From NCBI GenBank assembly GCA_037388505.1, contig JARRKC010000004.1, positions 496,001 through 560,000 on the forward strand: a stretch of 64,000 bases of DNA, in the 5' to 3' direction. This DNA is from JARRKC01 sp037388505. Its GTDB lineage: Bacteria > Acidobacteriota > UBA6911 > RPQK01 > JAPXNP01. Of the stretch, positions 43,392 to 52,726 are shown piece by piece; positions within the stretch are counted from its first letter, which is position 1; every line of letters starts with the position of its first letter. Position numbers and translations under genes: made by a program. The notes beneath the pieces are model-generated. The model was not told the DNA's origin, made no database searches, and was given only the letters and a program-made list of their open reading frames with translations.

Positions 43392-43736
43392 GTGAAGAAG
43401 ACAGTTTCGTTCATCATGGTCCTTGGTCTCGTATTGTTCCTGTCGGCGCCCCTGTATGCCGCCACATGGAAGAATGTTCCCTTGACCGATGCAAACTGCG
43501 CCAGCAGGGTCAAGAACAACCCCGATGCACACAAGCGCTCCTGCATCATCAACTGCGCGGACAGCGGATACGGAATCTTGGCGGCGGACGGCAGCTTCCT
43601 GAAGTTCGACGACTCCGGCAACAAGACCGCGTTGTCGCTTCTCAAAGCTTCGGACAAGGCCGACCATATCCGAGTCACCGTGGAGGGAACGCTCAAGGGC
43701 GACACAATTCAGGTCCGATCCATGTCCCTCGACTAA
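43392..43736 (+). CDS. Small secreted two-to-three-cysteine protein
   Basis: 114 residues from a GTG at 43392, chosen because AGAGGAG stands 8 nt upstream and a clean signal peptide follows (KKTVSFIMVLGLVLFLSAPLYA). The mature protein has NCASRV, then HKRSCIINCADSGYGIL, and ends VTVEGTLKGDTIQVRSM. The His-x3-Cys-x3-Cys pattern followed by a strand-rich end with GDTI resembles small exported acidobacterial proteins of unknown function, possibly an OB-like fold. Metal or disulfide roles for the cysteines are possible. Confidence 0.65.
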   Translation: MKKTVSFIMVLGLVLFLSAPLYAATWKNVPLTDANCASRVKNNPDAHKRSCIINCADSGYGILAADGSFLKFDDSGNKTALSLLKASDKADHIRVTVEGTLKGDTIQVRSMSLD

Positions 43737-44193
43737 AGCGACGAGACGTTCCTTCCATTCAGCGGAGGCGATTGGCGCTCCCCTTCGAGACTTTCGCGAA
43801 AGGCCCGGCTGGATCAATAGCTCCCGGTAGCTTCCCGATTCCTGCCGGGTCCTGCAGCACTTCGCGGGCGGCAGCCTGCCCGTTCCCCGTCCGCAGTAAA
43901 TCCCACTTCTGAGCCGATGCTCCAGACCTTGACTGCGGCTCTGGTCACACATAGATTGACTCCAGGGCGAGAAGACCGCTGAGTCCAGGAAAGGTCCAAT
44001 TTCCCGACCGCTGGACAATCGAGGATGCGTCTCTCAGTTCGGAAGGAGCACACGCAGCGTGGAGCCGTCACGTCGTGGTTTTCTTCTGTATCGGTGACGG
44101 CGGGACTCCCGACTGCAACGTCGACCTTGGTACGGCGACCACGGTGGCGATCAAGCTCGCGGTCGATTCGTACCGGCAAAGTAGGAGCATGTT
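43737..44193. other. 457-bp interval with no supported gene
   Basis: No frame here has both a credible start and family-like composition. A plus-strand frame over about 44075-44190 reads CIGDGGTPDCNVDLGTATTVAIKL, which looks protein-like but has no start with a ribosome site and runs into the next gene in another frame; it may be a remnant. AGGAG at 44182-44186 serves the decarboxylase gene. Confidence 0.4.
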
Positions 44194-45585
44194 GTGGGAT
44201 CAAATAAGGGTCTGGCGGACGAGCCCTCTCGGAGCGTCGAGAGGGCTCGTCAAATCCTTATCGAGTTCTTCGAGGAAGAGCGAAGGGAGCCCTGCCTTCC
44301 CCGCCGCTCTCCCGAAGAACTTGTTGCGGCGATCGATCTCTTGATTCCCGACCGAGGAAAGACGGATGAGGAGTTGTTCGCCCTGGCCAGGCAGGTCGTT
44401 CTGAACTCTCCTCGAACGGCTTCTCGGGCTTTCTTCAACTTGCTCTTCTCGGGTCGAGTGGCCGCGGCACTGGCCGGAGACATTTTGGCGGCAGCGCTCA
44501 ACAACACCATCCACACTTTCAAGGGCGCCGGACTGCAGGTTCTGATCGAGCAGGTCGTTGTCGACGAACTGTGCCGGCAGGCCGGCTTTCCATCCGGTGA
44601 AGGGATTCTGACCCCCGGTGGATCCCTCTCCAACCTGGTCGCGATGGCCGTTGCCAGAAACGAAGCATTGGCGGACGTTCGTGATGACGGACACTGGACG
44701 AACCGGCTCACCGCCTACACCTCGGACCAGGGTCACTATTCCATCGTCAAGAATGCAGGGATTCTCGGGATCGGCCGGAACCTCGTCCGGCACGTGACTT
44801 CGGATCAGATGGGCCGGATCCGTCCGGATCAACTCGAGGAACTGATCCGGCAAGATCTCAAGACGGGTCTGCAGCCGTTCTTCGTGAACGCAACCGCCGG
44901 AACCACCGTGCTCGGTGCATACGATTCGATTCCGCCGCTGCATGATCTGTGTCGTCACAACGGCATCTGGCTTCATGTCGATGCGGCCTTTGGAGGAAGT
45001 GCCCTGTTGAGCTCTCGCCACCGGGAGCTGTTGACGGGCTGCGAGCAGGCCGACTCTCTGACCTGGGATCTGCACAAGATGATGGGCGTGCCGGTCAGCG
45101 CCTCGGCAATCCTCATGCGGAAGAAAGGCCTCCTGGCCGGAAACTTCGCCGAACCGGCAGGTTACCTGTTCCAGTCGGAGGACGACGCGTTCAATCCCGG
45201 TCTGAGGTCGATTCAATGCGGCCGGCGGAACGACGCGCTCAAGTGCTGGATGGCACTGCAGTCTCTGGGTCGAGACGGCTACGAGCGCCGTGTTGACAAG
45301 CAGTTCGAATTGGCGCGCCAGGCGGCCGACGCTGTAACGCGCCGCCCGGAACTGGAGCTCATTCTCGAGCCGCAGTCGATCAATGTCTGTTTCCGCATGC
45401 GTGGGCGCCCGGCTCGCCACATCTGCGAAGAACTGGACCGGCGGGGCATCGCAAAGATCGGATGGGGGTCCTTTCGCGGCCGGGAGTTCATCCGGCTGGT
45501 GTGTGTCAATCCTGACGTCTCCGAAAGCGACCTGGAATCCCTGTTGGAAGCGATCGTCAAACTCGGCGGAGCACTGCCAGGGTAG
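44194..45585 (+). CDS. PLP-dependent group II decarboxylase
   Basis: 463 residues from GTG 44194, with AGGAG 7 nt upstream. The PLP lysine lies in SLTWDLHKMMGVPVSASA, and NATAGTTVLGAYD with WLHVDAAFGGSALLS are the expected cofactor contacts. GILTPGGSLSNLVAM also fits. Family members decarboxylate glutamate, aromatic amino acids, cysteine sulfinate or diaminobutyrate; I cannot choose between them by eye. No signal peptide. It converges with the thioredoxin-like lipoprotein gene. Confidence 0.88.
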   Translation: MGSNKGLADEPSRSVERARQILIEFFEEERREPCLPRRSPEELVAAIDLLIPDRGKTDEELFALARQVVLNSPRTASRAFFNLLFSGRVAAALAGDILAAALNNTIHTFKGAGLQVLIEQVVVDELCRQAGFPSGEGILTPGGSLSNLVAMAVARNEALADVRDDGHWTNRLTAYTSDQGHYSIVKNAGILGIGRNLVRHVTSDQMGRIRPDQLEELIRQDLKTGLQPFFVNATAGTTVLGAYDSIPPLHDLCRHNGIWLHVDAAFGGSALLSSRHRELLTGCEQADSLTWDLHKMMGVPVSASAILMRKKGLLAGNFAEPAGYLFQSEDDAFNPGLRSIQCGRRNDALKCWMALQSLGRDGYERRVDKQFELARQAADAVTRRPELELILEPQSINVCFRMRGRPARHICEELDRRGIAKIGWGSFRGREFIRLVCVNPDVSESDLESLLEAIVKLGGALPG

Positions 45586-45683
45586 GACAACGTCCCCGCT
45601 TGCCCCGGTGCCCTGAAAGAGCGGCTCCGAGCAAAGGACAGGCGTCCGGGCTTTTGCGTATGGCCAAACAGAGCGGAGTTCCA

Positions 45684-47645
45684 CTACAGCCCCACATAGG
45701 ACGCCTGCAGAACCGCTTTGGTCTGCCGGTTCTCGACCCACACGACGATGGCCAGGTCGTCGGGATCCAGGTCGATCGGCTTCACGCGGAAACCACCGAA
45801 ACCCTTGTACCTCTCCGGAGGGTTCTTCTCGAACTCGTCCAGGTAGGAGGCCAGGTGTTGCTCCACCTGGTCCACATGGATCGAATAGTCGAGGAACGCG
45901 CTGCCATCGACGAGCGTTGCTCCGTTTTGGTCCACGCGACTCAGACTCCTGACCACGAAGGACTGGCTGTCGATCCCGTTTCCTCCGGTGTAGTCCACCG
46001 ACTTCTCGACGAGCGCCACGCGGATGACTCCCTCGGCCGGGGCTTGTCCAGCTTCTTCACGCGGTGTCACCCGGGCCATGACGTTGATTTCCTTTCCCTG
46101 TCTCTGGGCCGAGACTTCGAGATTCAGATTCGGCTTCTCCTGCCACAGCTTCTCGACAGTGCTGCGATAGCGCTCAAACAGGGACTTCTTCAGAATCTTT
46201 GGTCCCCCTCCTGAGAGCGTCTCTTCCCCGTCGAACCAGAGGGTTGGCGTCCCGCCGCCCCCGTAGTACTGATAGCGGGTTTCCGATTCCGGCGTGGCCA
46301 ACGGATCGGCCCCCGGAATATTCACGTGATACTCGAGAATCGCTACGGCTTTGCGCGGAAAGTATTCGGATATCAAATCGAGCGCCAAGTCCGCAGACTG
46401 GCACGGGTTGCACTCTGCTCCCGTGAAGAGTTCGACCAGAACGGTCCTCCCTTCGGCCGGAAGCGGCTCGCTGTAAGTTCCCGGGTCATAGTTGTCTAGA
46501 GATTCCTTTTCGGCCTCGAGACGCTGATCGATGGTTTCCTCCGAAAGGCCGAGTTCGCGGAGATCCGGTTTCACGAGCCGGTTATCCTCGACCAGGAGCG
46601 GTTGGAGCAGAGCCTCCTCGGCCTGATCGGGCCGGTTCGAGAGCCTGTAAGCATGGCCCAGCGTGTACCAATACAGCGCGTCCCACGGCGTCCGCTCGGG
46701 CTTCTGGGGTTCGAGCAGTTTGACGGCACCCGCGTAGTCACCGCGAGCGCAAAGCACCTGAGCCAGGTCCACGTCGAGATCCAGCGAGGCGCCCTGCGCC
46801 AAGTCTGAGCTCGAGTCCTTCAAGGCCTCCCGCGCAATCGCGCCGGCACGATTCAGATCGATATTCCCCAGCGCCAGCAACAATGCCGCACGCCCTCGCG
46901 CGATCGGTTCATGACGCTCCAGAAGCTGATCGGAGACGGCCGGCTCGACGATCTGTCGCGCCGTCTCTTCTGCATCGCCATCATCATTGAGCCAGGCGGG
47001 AAAGAGCACCACCAATTCGTCCTCCGCGCCCCCCAGGATCGCGGAAGCCGCGGTCTGCAGCGCTTCGAGGTGCTCCCCGTTCGAGTGCTGGTACAAGGCC
47101 AGACGTGAGAGCATGTCCGGATCCTTCGACTGCTTACCGATGGCTTCTTTCTGCAGCTGCTCCGCCTCTTTCGAGTCCCCCTTCCTGAACAACACATACG
47201 CAAGCGTGTCGAGATAACCGGAGAGTGATCTGGACTTCTCCTTCCTCGCGTCCTCGACCATCGCCCGTGCGTACTGCTCAGCGGTGTCCAGAGCGAGTCC
47301 CTTCTCGGCCAGCGTCCAGGCGACGTTGTTGCGCGCCGAATTCAATGGGTGTCCTTTGCGTCCTTTCACCACTGCAGCCGCGGCCTCCGCCGCGGCTTGC
47401 GCGTCCCCCGACTGGACAGCGGCTTCGAAGAAAGTCCGAGCCACTTCGGATCTGCGGGCTCCGTCCGAAAACCTGGCCAGGTACTCCCGGGAGGCCAGGA
47501 TCTGCTCGGCAGGAGACTCAGAGTCTTTGACCTTCTGGGCGAGATCCTCCTCGGACGCGCTCTGGCATCCCGATAAAACGACAAGAAAAGCCAGCAACGG
47601 CCAGCTCCAGCGAAAACGAACGAATCTGTACATCGGCTTCTCCAT
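45684..47645 (-). CDS. TPR lipoprotein with thioredoxin-like domain
   Basis: 653 residues. The signal peptide ends with lipobox LSGC (about residue 27). Residues about 40-370 are helical TPR-like repeats. Near residue 410 a thioredoxin-like domain starts: VLVELFTGAECNPCQSADLALD, a CNPC redox motif, then GGTPTLWFDG with the cis-Pro loop. A beta-rich C-terminal domain follows. It is probably anchored at the outer membrane facing the periplasm, acting in disulfide or peptide handling. I know no named family with this exact architecture. Confidence 0.75.
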   Translation of the reverse strand: MEKPMYRFVRFRWSWPLLAFLVVLSGCQSASEEDLAQKVKDSESPAEQILASREYLARFSDGARRSEVARTFFEAAVQSGDAQAAAEAAAAVVKGRKGHPLNSARNNVAWTLAEKGLALDTAEQYARAMVEDARKEKSRSLSGYLDTLAYVLFRKGDSKEAEQLQKEAIGKQSKDPDMLSRLALYQHSNGEHLEALQTAASAILGGAEDELVVLFPAWLNDDGDAEETARQIVEPAVSDQLLERHEPIARGRAALLLALGNIDLNRAGAIAREALKDSSSDLAQGASLDLDVDLAQVLCARGDYAGAVKLLEPQKPERTPWDALYWYTLGHAYRLSNRPDQAEEALLQPLLVEDNRLVKPDLRELGLSEETIDQRLEAEKESLDNYDPGTYSEPLPAEGRTVLVELFTGAECNPCQSADLALDLISEYFPRKAVAILEYHVNIPGADPLATPESETRYQYYGGGGTPTLWFDGEETLSGGGPKILKKSLFERYRSTVEKLWQEKPNLNLEVSAQRQGKEINVMARVTPREEAGQAPAEGVIRVALVEKSVDYTGGNGIDSQSFVVRSLSRVDQNGATLVDGSAFLDYSIHVDQVEQHLASYLDEFEKNPPERYKGFGGFRVKPIDLDPDDLAIVVWVENRQTKAVLQASYVGL

Positions 47646-47774
47646 TCGGCGTCATTCCCCCGGGTCGGTGCCGGGCATCGGAAGAACCACTTCGGACGCG
47701 AACGGTGCAAGACCGGGCCGGGAGGCGCATCAATCTCCTTCGAGGGACGAGAATACGAGGACACGGGGGTAAAC

Positions 47775-49712
47775 TCAAGACGGTCGCGGGCTTCTCACAG
47801 GCACGACCAGAAGCGGGATGCTGACGCGGTGACGCAAGGCTTCCACGGTCGTGCCGTGAACCAGGTCACCCACGCCTTTATGGCCATGGCTGCCGATGAT
47901 CACGAGATCCGGACGGTGGGCCTCGATCAGGCTCGCCAACTGCTCTGCGGGCTCACCGAAACCGAGGTCGAAAATGGCATCGACCCCCAGTTCCCGCAAT
48001 TCGGTCACGTACAGCTCCAGCCGCTCCTGGTCGGACTGGGCCTCCGCATCCGACAGCTCGGCGCCGAGCATTCGCGCACCCGTCGATTCAACAACATGCA
48101 GGAGTATGACTCTGGCACTTCTTCCCCTGGCGCGGGCTATCGTGACGGTCTGGGAGAGTACGGCGGTATCCACATCCGTAAAGTCGAGGGTAACCGCGAT
48201 TCTGCGAGGGGCCCGTGGAGGAATGATCTCGGGCATCGCACTGGCGCCGTGCACGCCCTGACTGGCCGGAATCGGAACCCGCCTGGAGCGCTGCACTGCA
48301 GGGACCAAACTGACGTAGGCAAGAAGAGCGAGAAGACCCAGACTGCAGGGCACCACGGTTGCCCAGATCAACCATTGCCAAGGGCCTCCGAGCTGCAGCC
48401 AGCCACCGACTTCGTCCCAGGCGAGCTTGAGGTTGAGCACCGCGATGACGATCGCAACGAGCCAGGCACCTGCTGCGGTCCAGACTCCGATCGCATACTG
48501 ACCCATCCAGCGTCGATCGGAGACGAGATGAATCAGCGGGATCACAGCGAATGAGAGCTGCAGGGACAGTACCACCTGAGAGAGGACCAGAAGCTCGCCG
48601 GTTCCCCGCTCGCCATAGACTACGATGGCGACGACCGCCGGAATGATGGCCATCGCGCGCGTCAGCAGGCGCCGGACCAGAGGCCGCAGTCGAATCCTCA
48701 CGAAACCTTCCATCACAATCTGTCCGGCCAGCGTTCCGGTTATCGTCGAGGATTGACCGGAGGCAATCAGGGCAACGGCGAAAGCAATCGGGGCGATCTT
48801 TGCACCAAGAATTGGTTCCAGCAGTCGGTGAGCGTCCTGAATGTCGGCGACGTTGAAGAGCCCAGCCTCATAGAAAGTCGCAGCAGCCATGACCAGCAGG
48901 GCAGCATTGACGAAGAAGGCCCCATTCAGCGCCACAACGGAATCCAGGATGTTGAAGCGCACGCCCGACCGGATTCCGGCCGGAGTATGGGTGATCCGAC
49001 GCGACTGTACGAGGGCCGAGTGCAGGTAGAGATTGTGTGGCATGACCGTGGCGCCCAGAATCCCGATGGCCAGGTAGAGGGCACCCTGGCCGGGCAAACT
49101 GGGCACGAAACCGGCTGCGATCGGAACGATGGACGGCTTGGAGAGAATGATCTCGACTCCAAGGCAGACTCCGATGGTCGTGATGAGGGCCACGATGAAG
49201 GCCTCCATCATACGGACTCCACGGCTGTGCAGCAGGAGTAGCACGAAGGTGTCCAAGGCCGTCACGAAAACGCCGACCAGGAGTGGAATCCCGAACAGCA
49301 ACTGCAATCCGATCGCGGAGCCGAGCACTTCCGCGACGTCACAGGCCGCGATGGCGATCTCGGCTAGGATCCACAGAACGACGGAAACCCGCCGATTGAA
49401 CATGGTACGGCAAGCTTGAGCCAGATCCATACGCGTGACGATGCCGAGGCGGGCGGACAGGCTCTGCAGCAGGACCGCCATCACGTTCGACATCAGGAGA
49501 ACCCAGATCAGGGCGTACCCGAACCTGGAGCCTCCGGCGATATCGGTCGCCCAATTGCCCGGGTCCATGTAGCCGACGCTGACCAGATAAGCAGGCCCGG
49601 CAAACGCGAACAGCCTCCGCCAGAAGGACGGATGCTTCGGTATGGGAACGCTCTCATGCACCTCGGCGAGAGAAGCGGGCAGCTTGTCGGTACTGGAATC
49701 GGTTTCATTCAT
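47775..49712 (-). CDS. Nramp-type divalent metal transporter fused to a universal stress protein domain
   Basis: 645 residues from ATG 49712. Residues about 30-465 are an Nramp/MntH carrier with 11 predicted helices; metal-site motifs are MDPGNWATD in helix 1 and GATVMPHNLYLHS in helix 6, the Mn/Fe-selective form with its Met. After a linker, residues about 495-640 are a UspA domain (RRIAVTLDFTDVDTAV, then LVIIGSHGHKGVGDLVHGTTVEALRH), which carries the ATP-binding G-2x-G-9x-G type loop. Usp may tune transport by nucleotide binding. The frame extends upstream of 49712 but without family match. Confidence 0.9.
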   Translation of the reverse strand: MNETDSSTDKLPASLAEVHESVPIPKHPSFWRRLFAFAGPAYLVSVGYMDPGNWATDIAGGSRFGYALIWVLLMSNVMAVLLQSLSARLGIVTRMDLAQACRTMFNRRVSVVLWILAEIAIAACDVAEVLGSAIGLQLLFGIPLLVGVFVTALDTFVLLLLHSRGVRMMEAFIVALITTIGVCLGVEIILSKPSIVPIAAGFVPSLPGQGALYLAIGILGATVMPHNLYLHSALVQSRRITHTPAGIRSGVRFNILDSVVALNGAFFVNAALLVMAAATFYEAGLFNVADIQDAHRLLEPILGAKIAPIAFAVALIASGQSSTITGTLAGQIVMEGFVRIRLRPLVRRLLTRAMAIIPAVVAIVVYGERGTGELLVLSQVVLSLQLSFAVIPLIHLVSDRRWMGQYAIGVWTAAGAWLVAIVIAVLNLKLAWDEVGGWLQLGGPWQWLIWATVVPCSLGLLALLAYVSLVPAVQRSRRVPIPASQGVHGASAMPEIIPPRAPRRIAVTLDFTDVDTAVLSQTVTIARARGRSARVILLHVVESTGARMLGAELSDAEAQSDQERLELYVTELRELGVDAIFDLGFGEPAEQLASLIEAHRPDLVIIGSHGHKGVGDLVHGTTVEALRHRVSIPLLVVPVRSPRPS

Positions 49713-49910
49713 GGCGTTACTCACGAACGGGGGCATCCTCTCGCTCGGGGCGGACCTGCGATCAGGACTGAGCGATCCCGGAGGATCCGACTCCATCATA
49801 GACGAAGCCGCTGAAAACCCGAAACCGGGAGCGTGGGTAGGATGGCTCGGCTGGCCTGAGGCCGTGACTCCACGAGCATTGTTCAGTAGGGATTCCAAAG
49901 CTCAGCCGGT

Positions 49911-50003
49911 GAGAACGGGAGAACGGGAGAACGGGAGAACGGGAGAACCGGAGAACCGGAGGACGGGAGGACGGGAGGACGGGAGGACGGGAGGACGGGA
50001 GCA
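49911..50003 (+). repeat. Octanucleotide tandem array, GAGAACGG/GAGGACGG type
   Basis: About eleven 8-bp units: GAGAACGG three or more times, GAGAACCG twice, then GAGGACGG five times. The same two variant units make up 28139-28204 on the other strand. The whole interval 49713-50079 between the Nramp fusion and the channel gene has no supported gene. Confidence 0.85.
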
Positions 50004-50079
50004 CCGGTGCCGGCTGCTAGATCTCGAACCTCGACCAGCGTGACAGACAAGCTGGAAGCATATCCCACTCGGAACTCCT

Positions 50080-51372
50080 CTACCTCCCCGCCCGCAAACT
50101 GCCCACTACGAAGTCCAGATCGCGACCCGACGGCCGTTGAAAAACCCGCAGCCCGAACTCCGGCAACACGGCCAGAATGTGATCGAAGATGTCGGCCTGG
50201 ATGTCTTCGAACTCGGCCCACCTCGTGTCTCCTGCGAACGCATACAGCTCGATCGGCAGGCCATGCTCGGTGGGAGGCAGATGCCGGACTAGAAGAGTCA
50301 TATCGGGCCGAATCCGGGGGTGGTTTCGCAGGTATTCCCGCACATAGGCTCTGAAGGTCCCGATGTTGGTCAGACGCCTGCCGTTGACCGTCTGCTCGAG
50401 GTCCAGTCCCAGAGAGCGGTTGTACTCATCGAGTTCCGCCTGCTTGCGCTCCAGGTAGTCCCCCAGGTACGCAAACCGTGCGAAGCGGTCCTGCGTCTCA
50501 TCATCGACGAAGCGGACGCTGTTCATATCCAGGTAGACAGCCCGTTTGATCCGCCTTCCCCCAGCCTCCTTCATACCACGCCAGTTTTTGAAAGAGTCAG
50601 AGACGAGGGCGTAGGTCGGGATTGTGGTGATGGTTTTGTCCCAGTTGCACACCTTCACGCACTGAAGCGTGATATCCACGACATCCCCGTCCGCACCGTA
50701 TTTCGGCATCTCGATCCAATCTCCGATTCGAACCATGTCGTTGACCGAGATCTGAATGCTGGCCACGAAACCGAGGATCGAATCCTTGAAGACCAACAGG
50801 ATGATGGCCGTCAGCGCTCCGATGCCGCTCAAGAGCTTCCAGGGGGATTCGTGAATCAATGTGCCGAGAACGGCGATCCCGCCCAAGACGTAGACGAATA
50901 CCTTGAGAGCCTGAAAGTAGCCCCGCAAGGGACGATGCCTGGACACCTCGTAGGTCTGATAGATCGACAGAGACGCGTCGAGAAAGGCTCCCGTGACGCC
51001 CAGCCCCACCAGGGTCATATAGGCGAGCGCCAGACTTGTGACCCAGGCCGCATAGTCCGGGAACAGGCGGGCGGACGCATAGATGACCAAAGCCGGGGCC
51101 AGATGACTGAGACGAGCGAAGAACTCTCTTTCGAGCAGAATGTCGTCCCATCGAGTGCGGGTCCGCCGGATCATTCGGTGGACGAAACTGGCAAGGACCC
51201 TTCGGGTCACCCAGTTGACGAGGACCGCGACGATCAGAACTACAACTGCCAGGACGAGCTGGCTCAGAATTCCGGCGGCATTTGCACGAAAACCGAAGGA
51301 CTCGAACCAGCCGGCGAGAGCCCCGCCGGGATCAACTATCACGCTCTCTAGCTTACCAAGACACTCCGTCAC
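50080..51372 (-). CDS. MscS-family mechanosensitive channel (YbdG-like)
   Basis: 430 residues from GTG 51372. Five hydrophobic segments lie in residues 30-215, ending in the pore helix region GIGALTAIILLVFKDSILGFVASIQ, followed by the beta domain signature VRIGDWIEMPKYGADGDVVDITL, where a YGADG insertion replaces the usual short loop. FKNWRGMKEAGGRRIKR and the long C-terminal part match the YbdG/McsM group, which protects against mild osmotic downshock. It stands alone, with the octad array downstream of its stop. Confidence 0.88.
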   Translation of the reverse strand: MTECLGKLESVIVDPGGALAGWFESFGFRANAAGILSQLVLAVVVLIVAVLVNWVTRRVLASFVHRMIRRTRTRWDDILLEREFFARLSHLAPALVIYASARLFPDYAAWVTSLALAYMTLVGLGVTGAFLDASLSIYQTYEVSRHRPLRGYFQALKVFVYVLGGIAVLGTLIHESPWKLLSGIGALTAIILLVFKDSILGFVASIQISVNDMVRIGDWIEMPKYGADGDVVDITLQCVKVCNWDKTITTIPTYALVSDSFKNWRGMKEAGGRRIKRAVYLDMNSVRFVDDETQDRFARFAYLGDYLERKQAELDEYNRSLGLDLEQTVNGRRLTNIGTFRAYVREYLRNHPRIRPDMTLLVRHLPPTEHGLPIELYAFAGDTRWAEFEDIQADIFDHILAVLPEFGLRVFQRPSGRDLDFVVGSLRAGR

Positions 51373-51411
51373 CGGACAGGACTATGTTGTTCTCATTGAA
51401 AAGGTTCTCGC

Positions 51412-51440
51412 TTGCTTAGCACGCCCCCTTCACGTACAAT
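51412..51440 (+). promoter_or_regulatory. Promoter of the aspC-pckA unit
   Basis: TTGCTT at 51412-51417, a 17-bp spacer, TACAAT at 51435-51440. The leader would be about 60 nt and includes a strong GGAGAAGGAG site before ATG 51509. Confidence 0.6.
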
Positions 51441-51508
51441 GCGCAACCGGTAGCGCGCCACACTCTTTCCGTTGGATTGTCTATTGCCAGTAGTGGGAGA
51501 AGGAGACG

Positions 51509-52726
51509 ATGAGTATCAGCCAGATTGCACGCAATATCTCTCAATCGGCGACTCTCAAGCTCAACGAGACTGCCGCCGTCCTCCGCGCCAAGGGTGAACC
51601 TGTCATTCATCTGGGCGGAGGAGAACCCAAGAGCAAGGCCCCCATCGACGCCTTGATTACGGCGTCCTCCAAGTTGACGACGGGAGAGATCAGGTACACG
51701 CCCACCGATGGCATACCGGAATTGAAGAAGGCGATCATCCGCTACACGGAGGAGTTCTACGGAAGGGTGGTTCCCCCGGAGTGTGTCATTGCTTCCGGTG
51801 GCGCCAAGCAGGCGATCATGGTTGCTCTGCAGGCCGTGCTGGATCCCCAGGACGAAGTGCTCTTCCCAACACCCTACTGGGTGAGCTATCCGGAAATGGT
51901 CAAGCTTTGCGGTGCGGTCCCCGTCGGAGTCGAAGCGGAAGACGGCACATTCTATCCCCGGATCGAGGATTTCGAGCTCAAGGCGAGTTCGCGTACCAAG
52001 GCCGTGATCATCAACAGCCCAAACAATCCCAGCGGCGCGATGTATTCCGCCGAGTTCATTTCGGACATCGTCCGGTTCTGCGAGAAGCGGGACATCTACC
52101 TCATCATGGACGATATCTACCACCGCCTGATCTTCGACGGACGGAAGCCCATCAACTGCTACGAGTTCGCAAAGAAGAAGGGTGAGGGTTCGAAGTTGAT
52201 CCTTGTCAACGGCGTCTCCAAGCAGTACGCAATGACGGGATTTCGAATCGGCTGGGCCGTCGCCAACCGCAAGCTCGTGGAGGTCATGTCGAACATCCAG
52301 GGCCACCAAACTTCCGGACCTTCCGCCCTACTGCAGTGGGCCGCTGTTGGGGCACTCAACGGTCTGCAATCAGGCGTGGAGAGTCTTCGTCTTACGCTGG
52401 AGAACAATCGCAACATCCTGGTCTCGCGGCTGCGCACGATCGATGGAGTCAAAGTTACGGCGCCGGACGGAACCTTCTATTCCTTTGCCGATTTCCGGGC
52501 CTATGAGAAGAATTCCACGAAATTGGCCGAACGCCTTCTCGAGAAGGTCATGGTTGTGACCGTCCCCGGCGTGGAGTTTGGCATGGATGGTCATCTGCGG
52601 ATCAGCTTCTGTGGAACGATCAAGGACATCACAGAAGGGGTCGAGCGCATCAAATGGGTGCTCGATCCCAACGCCCCCAACGAACTATTCATCGGTGACC
52701 GCAAGCTCGTGAGGGACTGGTCATGA
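51509..52726 (+). CDS. Class I/II aspartate aminotransferase
   Basis: 405 residues. Fold-type I PLP enzyme: GEIRYTPTDGIPELKKAI, SGGAKQAIM, INSPNNPSGAMYS, DDIYHRLIF and the lysine in VNGVSKQYAMTGFRIGW, followed by LRISFCGT. This is the Ib subgroup of bacterial aspartate (or aspartate/prephenate) aminotransferases. GGAGAAGGAG lies just before ATG. Its TGA overlaps the ATG of the PEP carboxykinase gene, so oxaloacetate production from aspartate is coupled to its conversion to PEP. Confidence 0.9.
   Translation: MSISQIARNISQSATLKLNETAAVLRAKGEPVIHLGGGEPKSKAPIDALITASSKLTTGEIRYTPTDGIPELKKAIIRYTEEFYGRVVPPECVIASGGAKQAIMVALQAVLDPQDEVLFPTPYWVSYPEMVKLCGAVPVGVEAEDGTFYPRIEDFELKASSRTKAVIINSPNNPSGAMYSAEFISDIVRFCEKRDIYLIMDDIYHRLIFDGRKPINCYEFAKKKGEGSKLILVNGVSKQYAMTGFRIGWAVANRKLVEVMSNIQGHQTSGPSALLQWAAVGALNGLQSGVESLRLTLENNRNILVSRLRTIDGVKVTAPDGTFYSFADFRAYEKNSTKLAERLLEKVMVVTVPGVEFGMDGHLRISFCGTIKDITEGVERIKWVLDPNAPNELFIGDRKLVRDWS

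Noticed and set aside
43814..44203. Minus-strand frame of 129 residues in the gap before the decarboxylase
   Set aside because: No ribosome site, no hydrophobic or domain pattern, Arg-rich composition.
44200..45741. Antisense frame of 513 residues opposite the PLP decarboxylase
   Set aside because: Every decarboxylase motif is on the plus strand; the antisense product has none.
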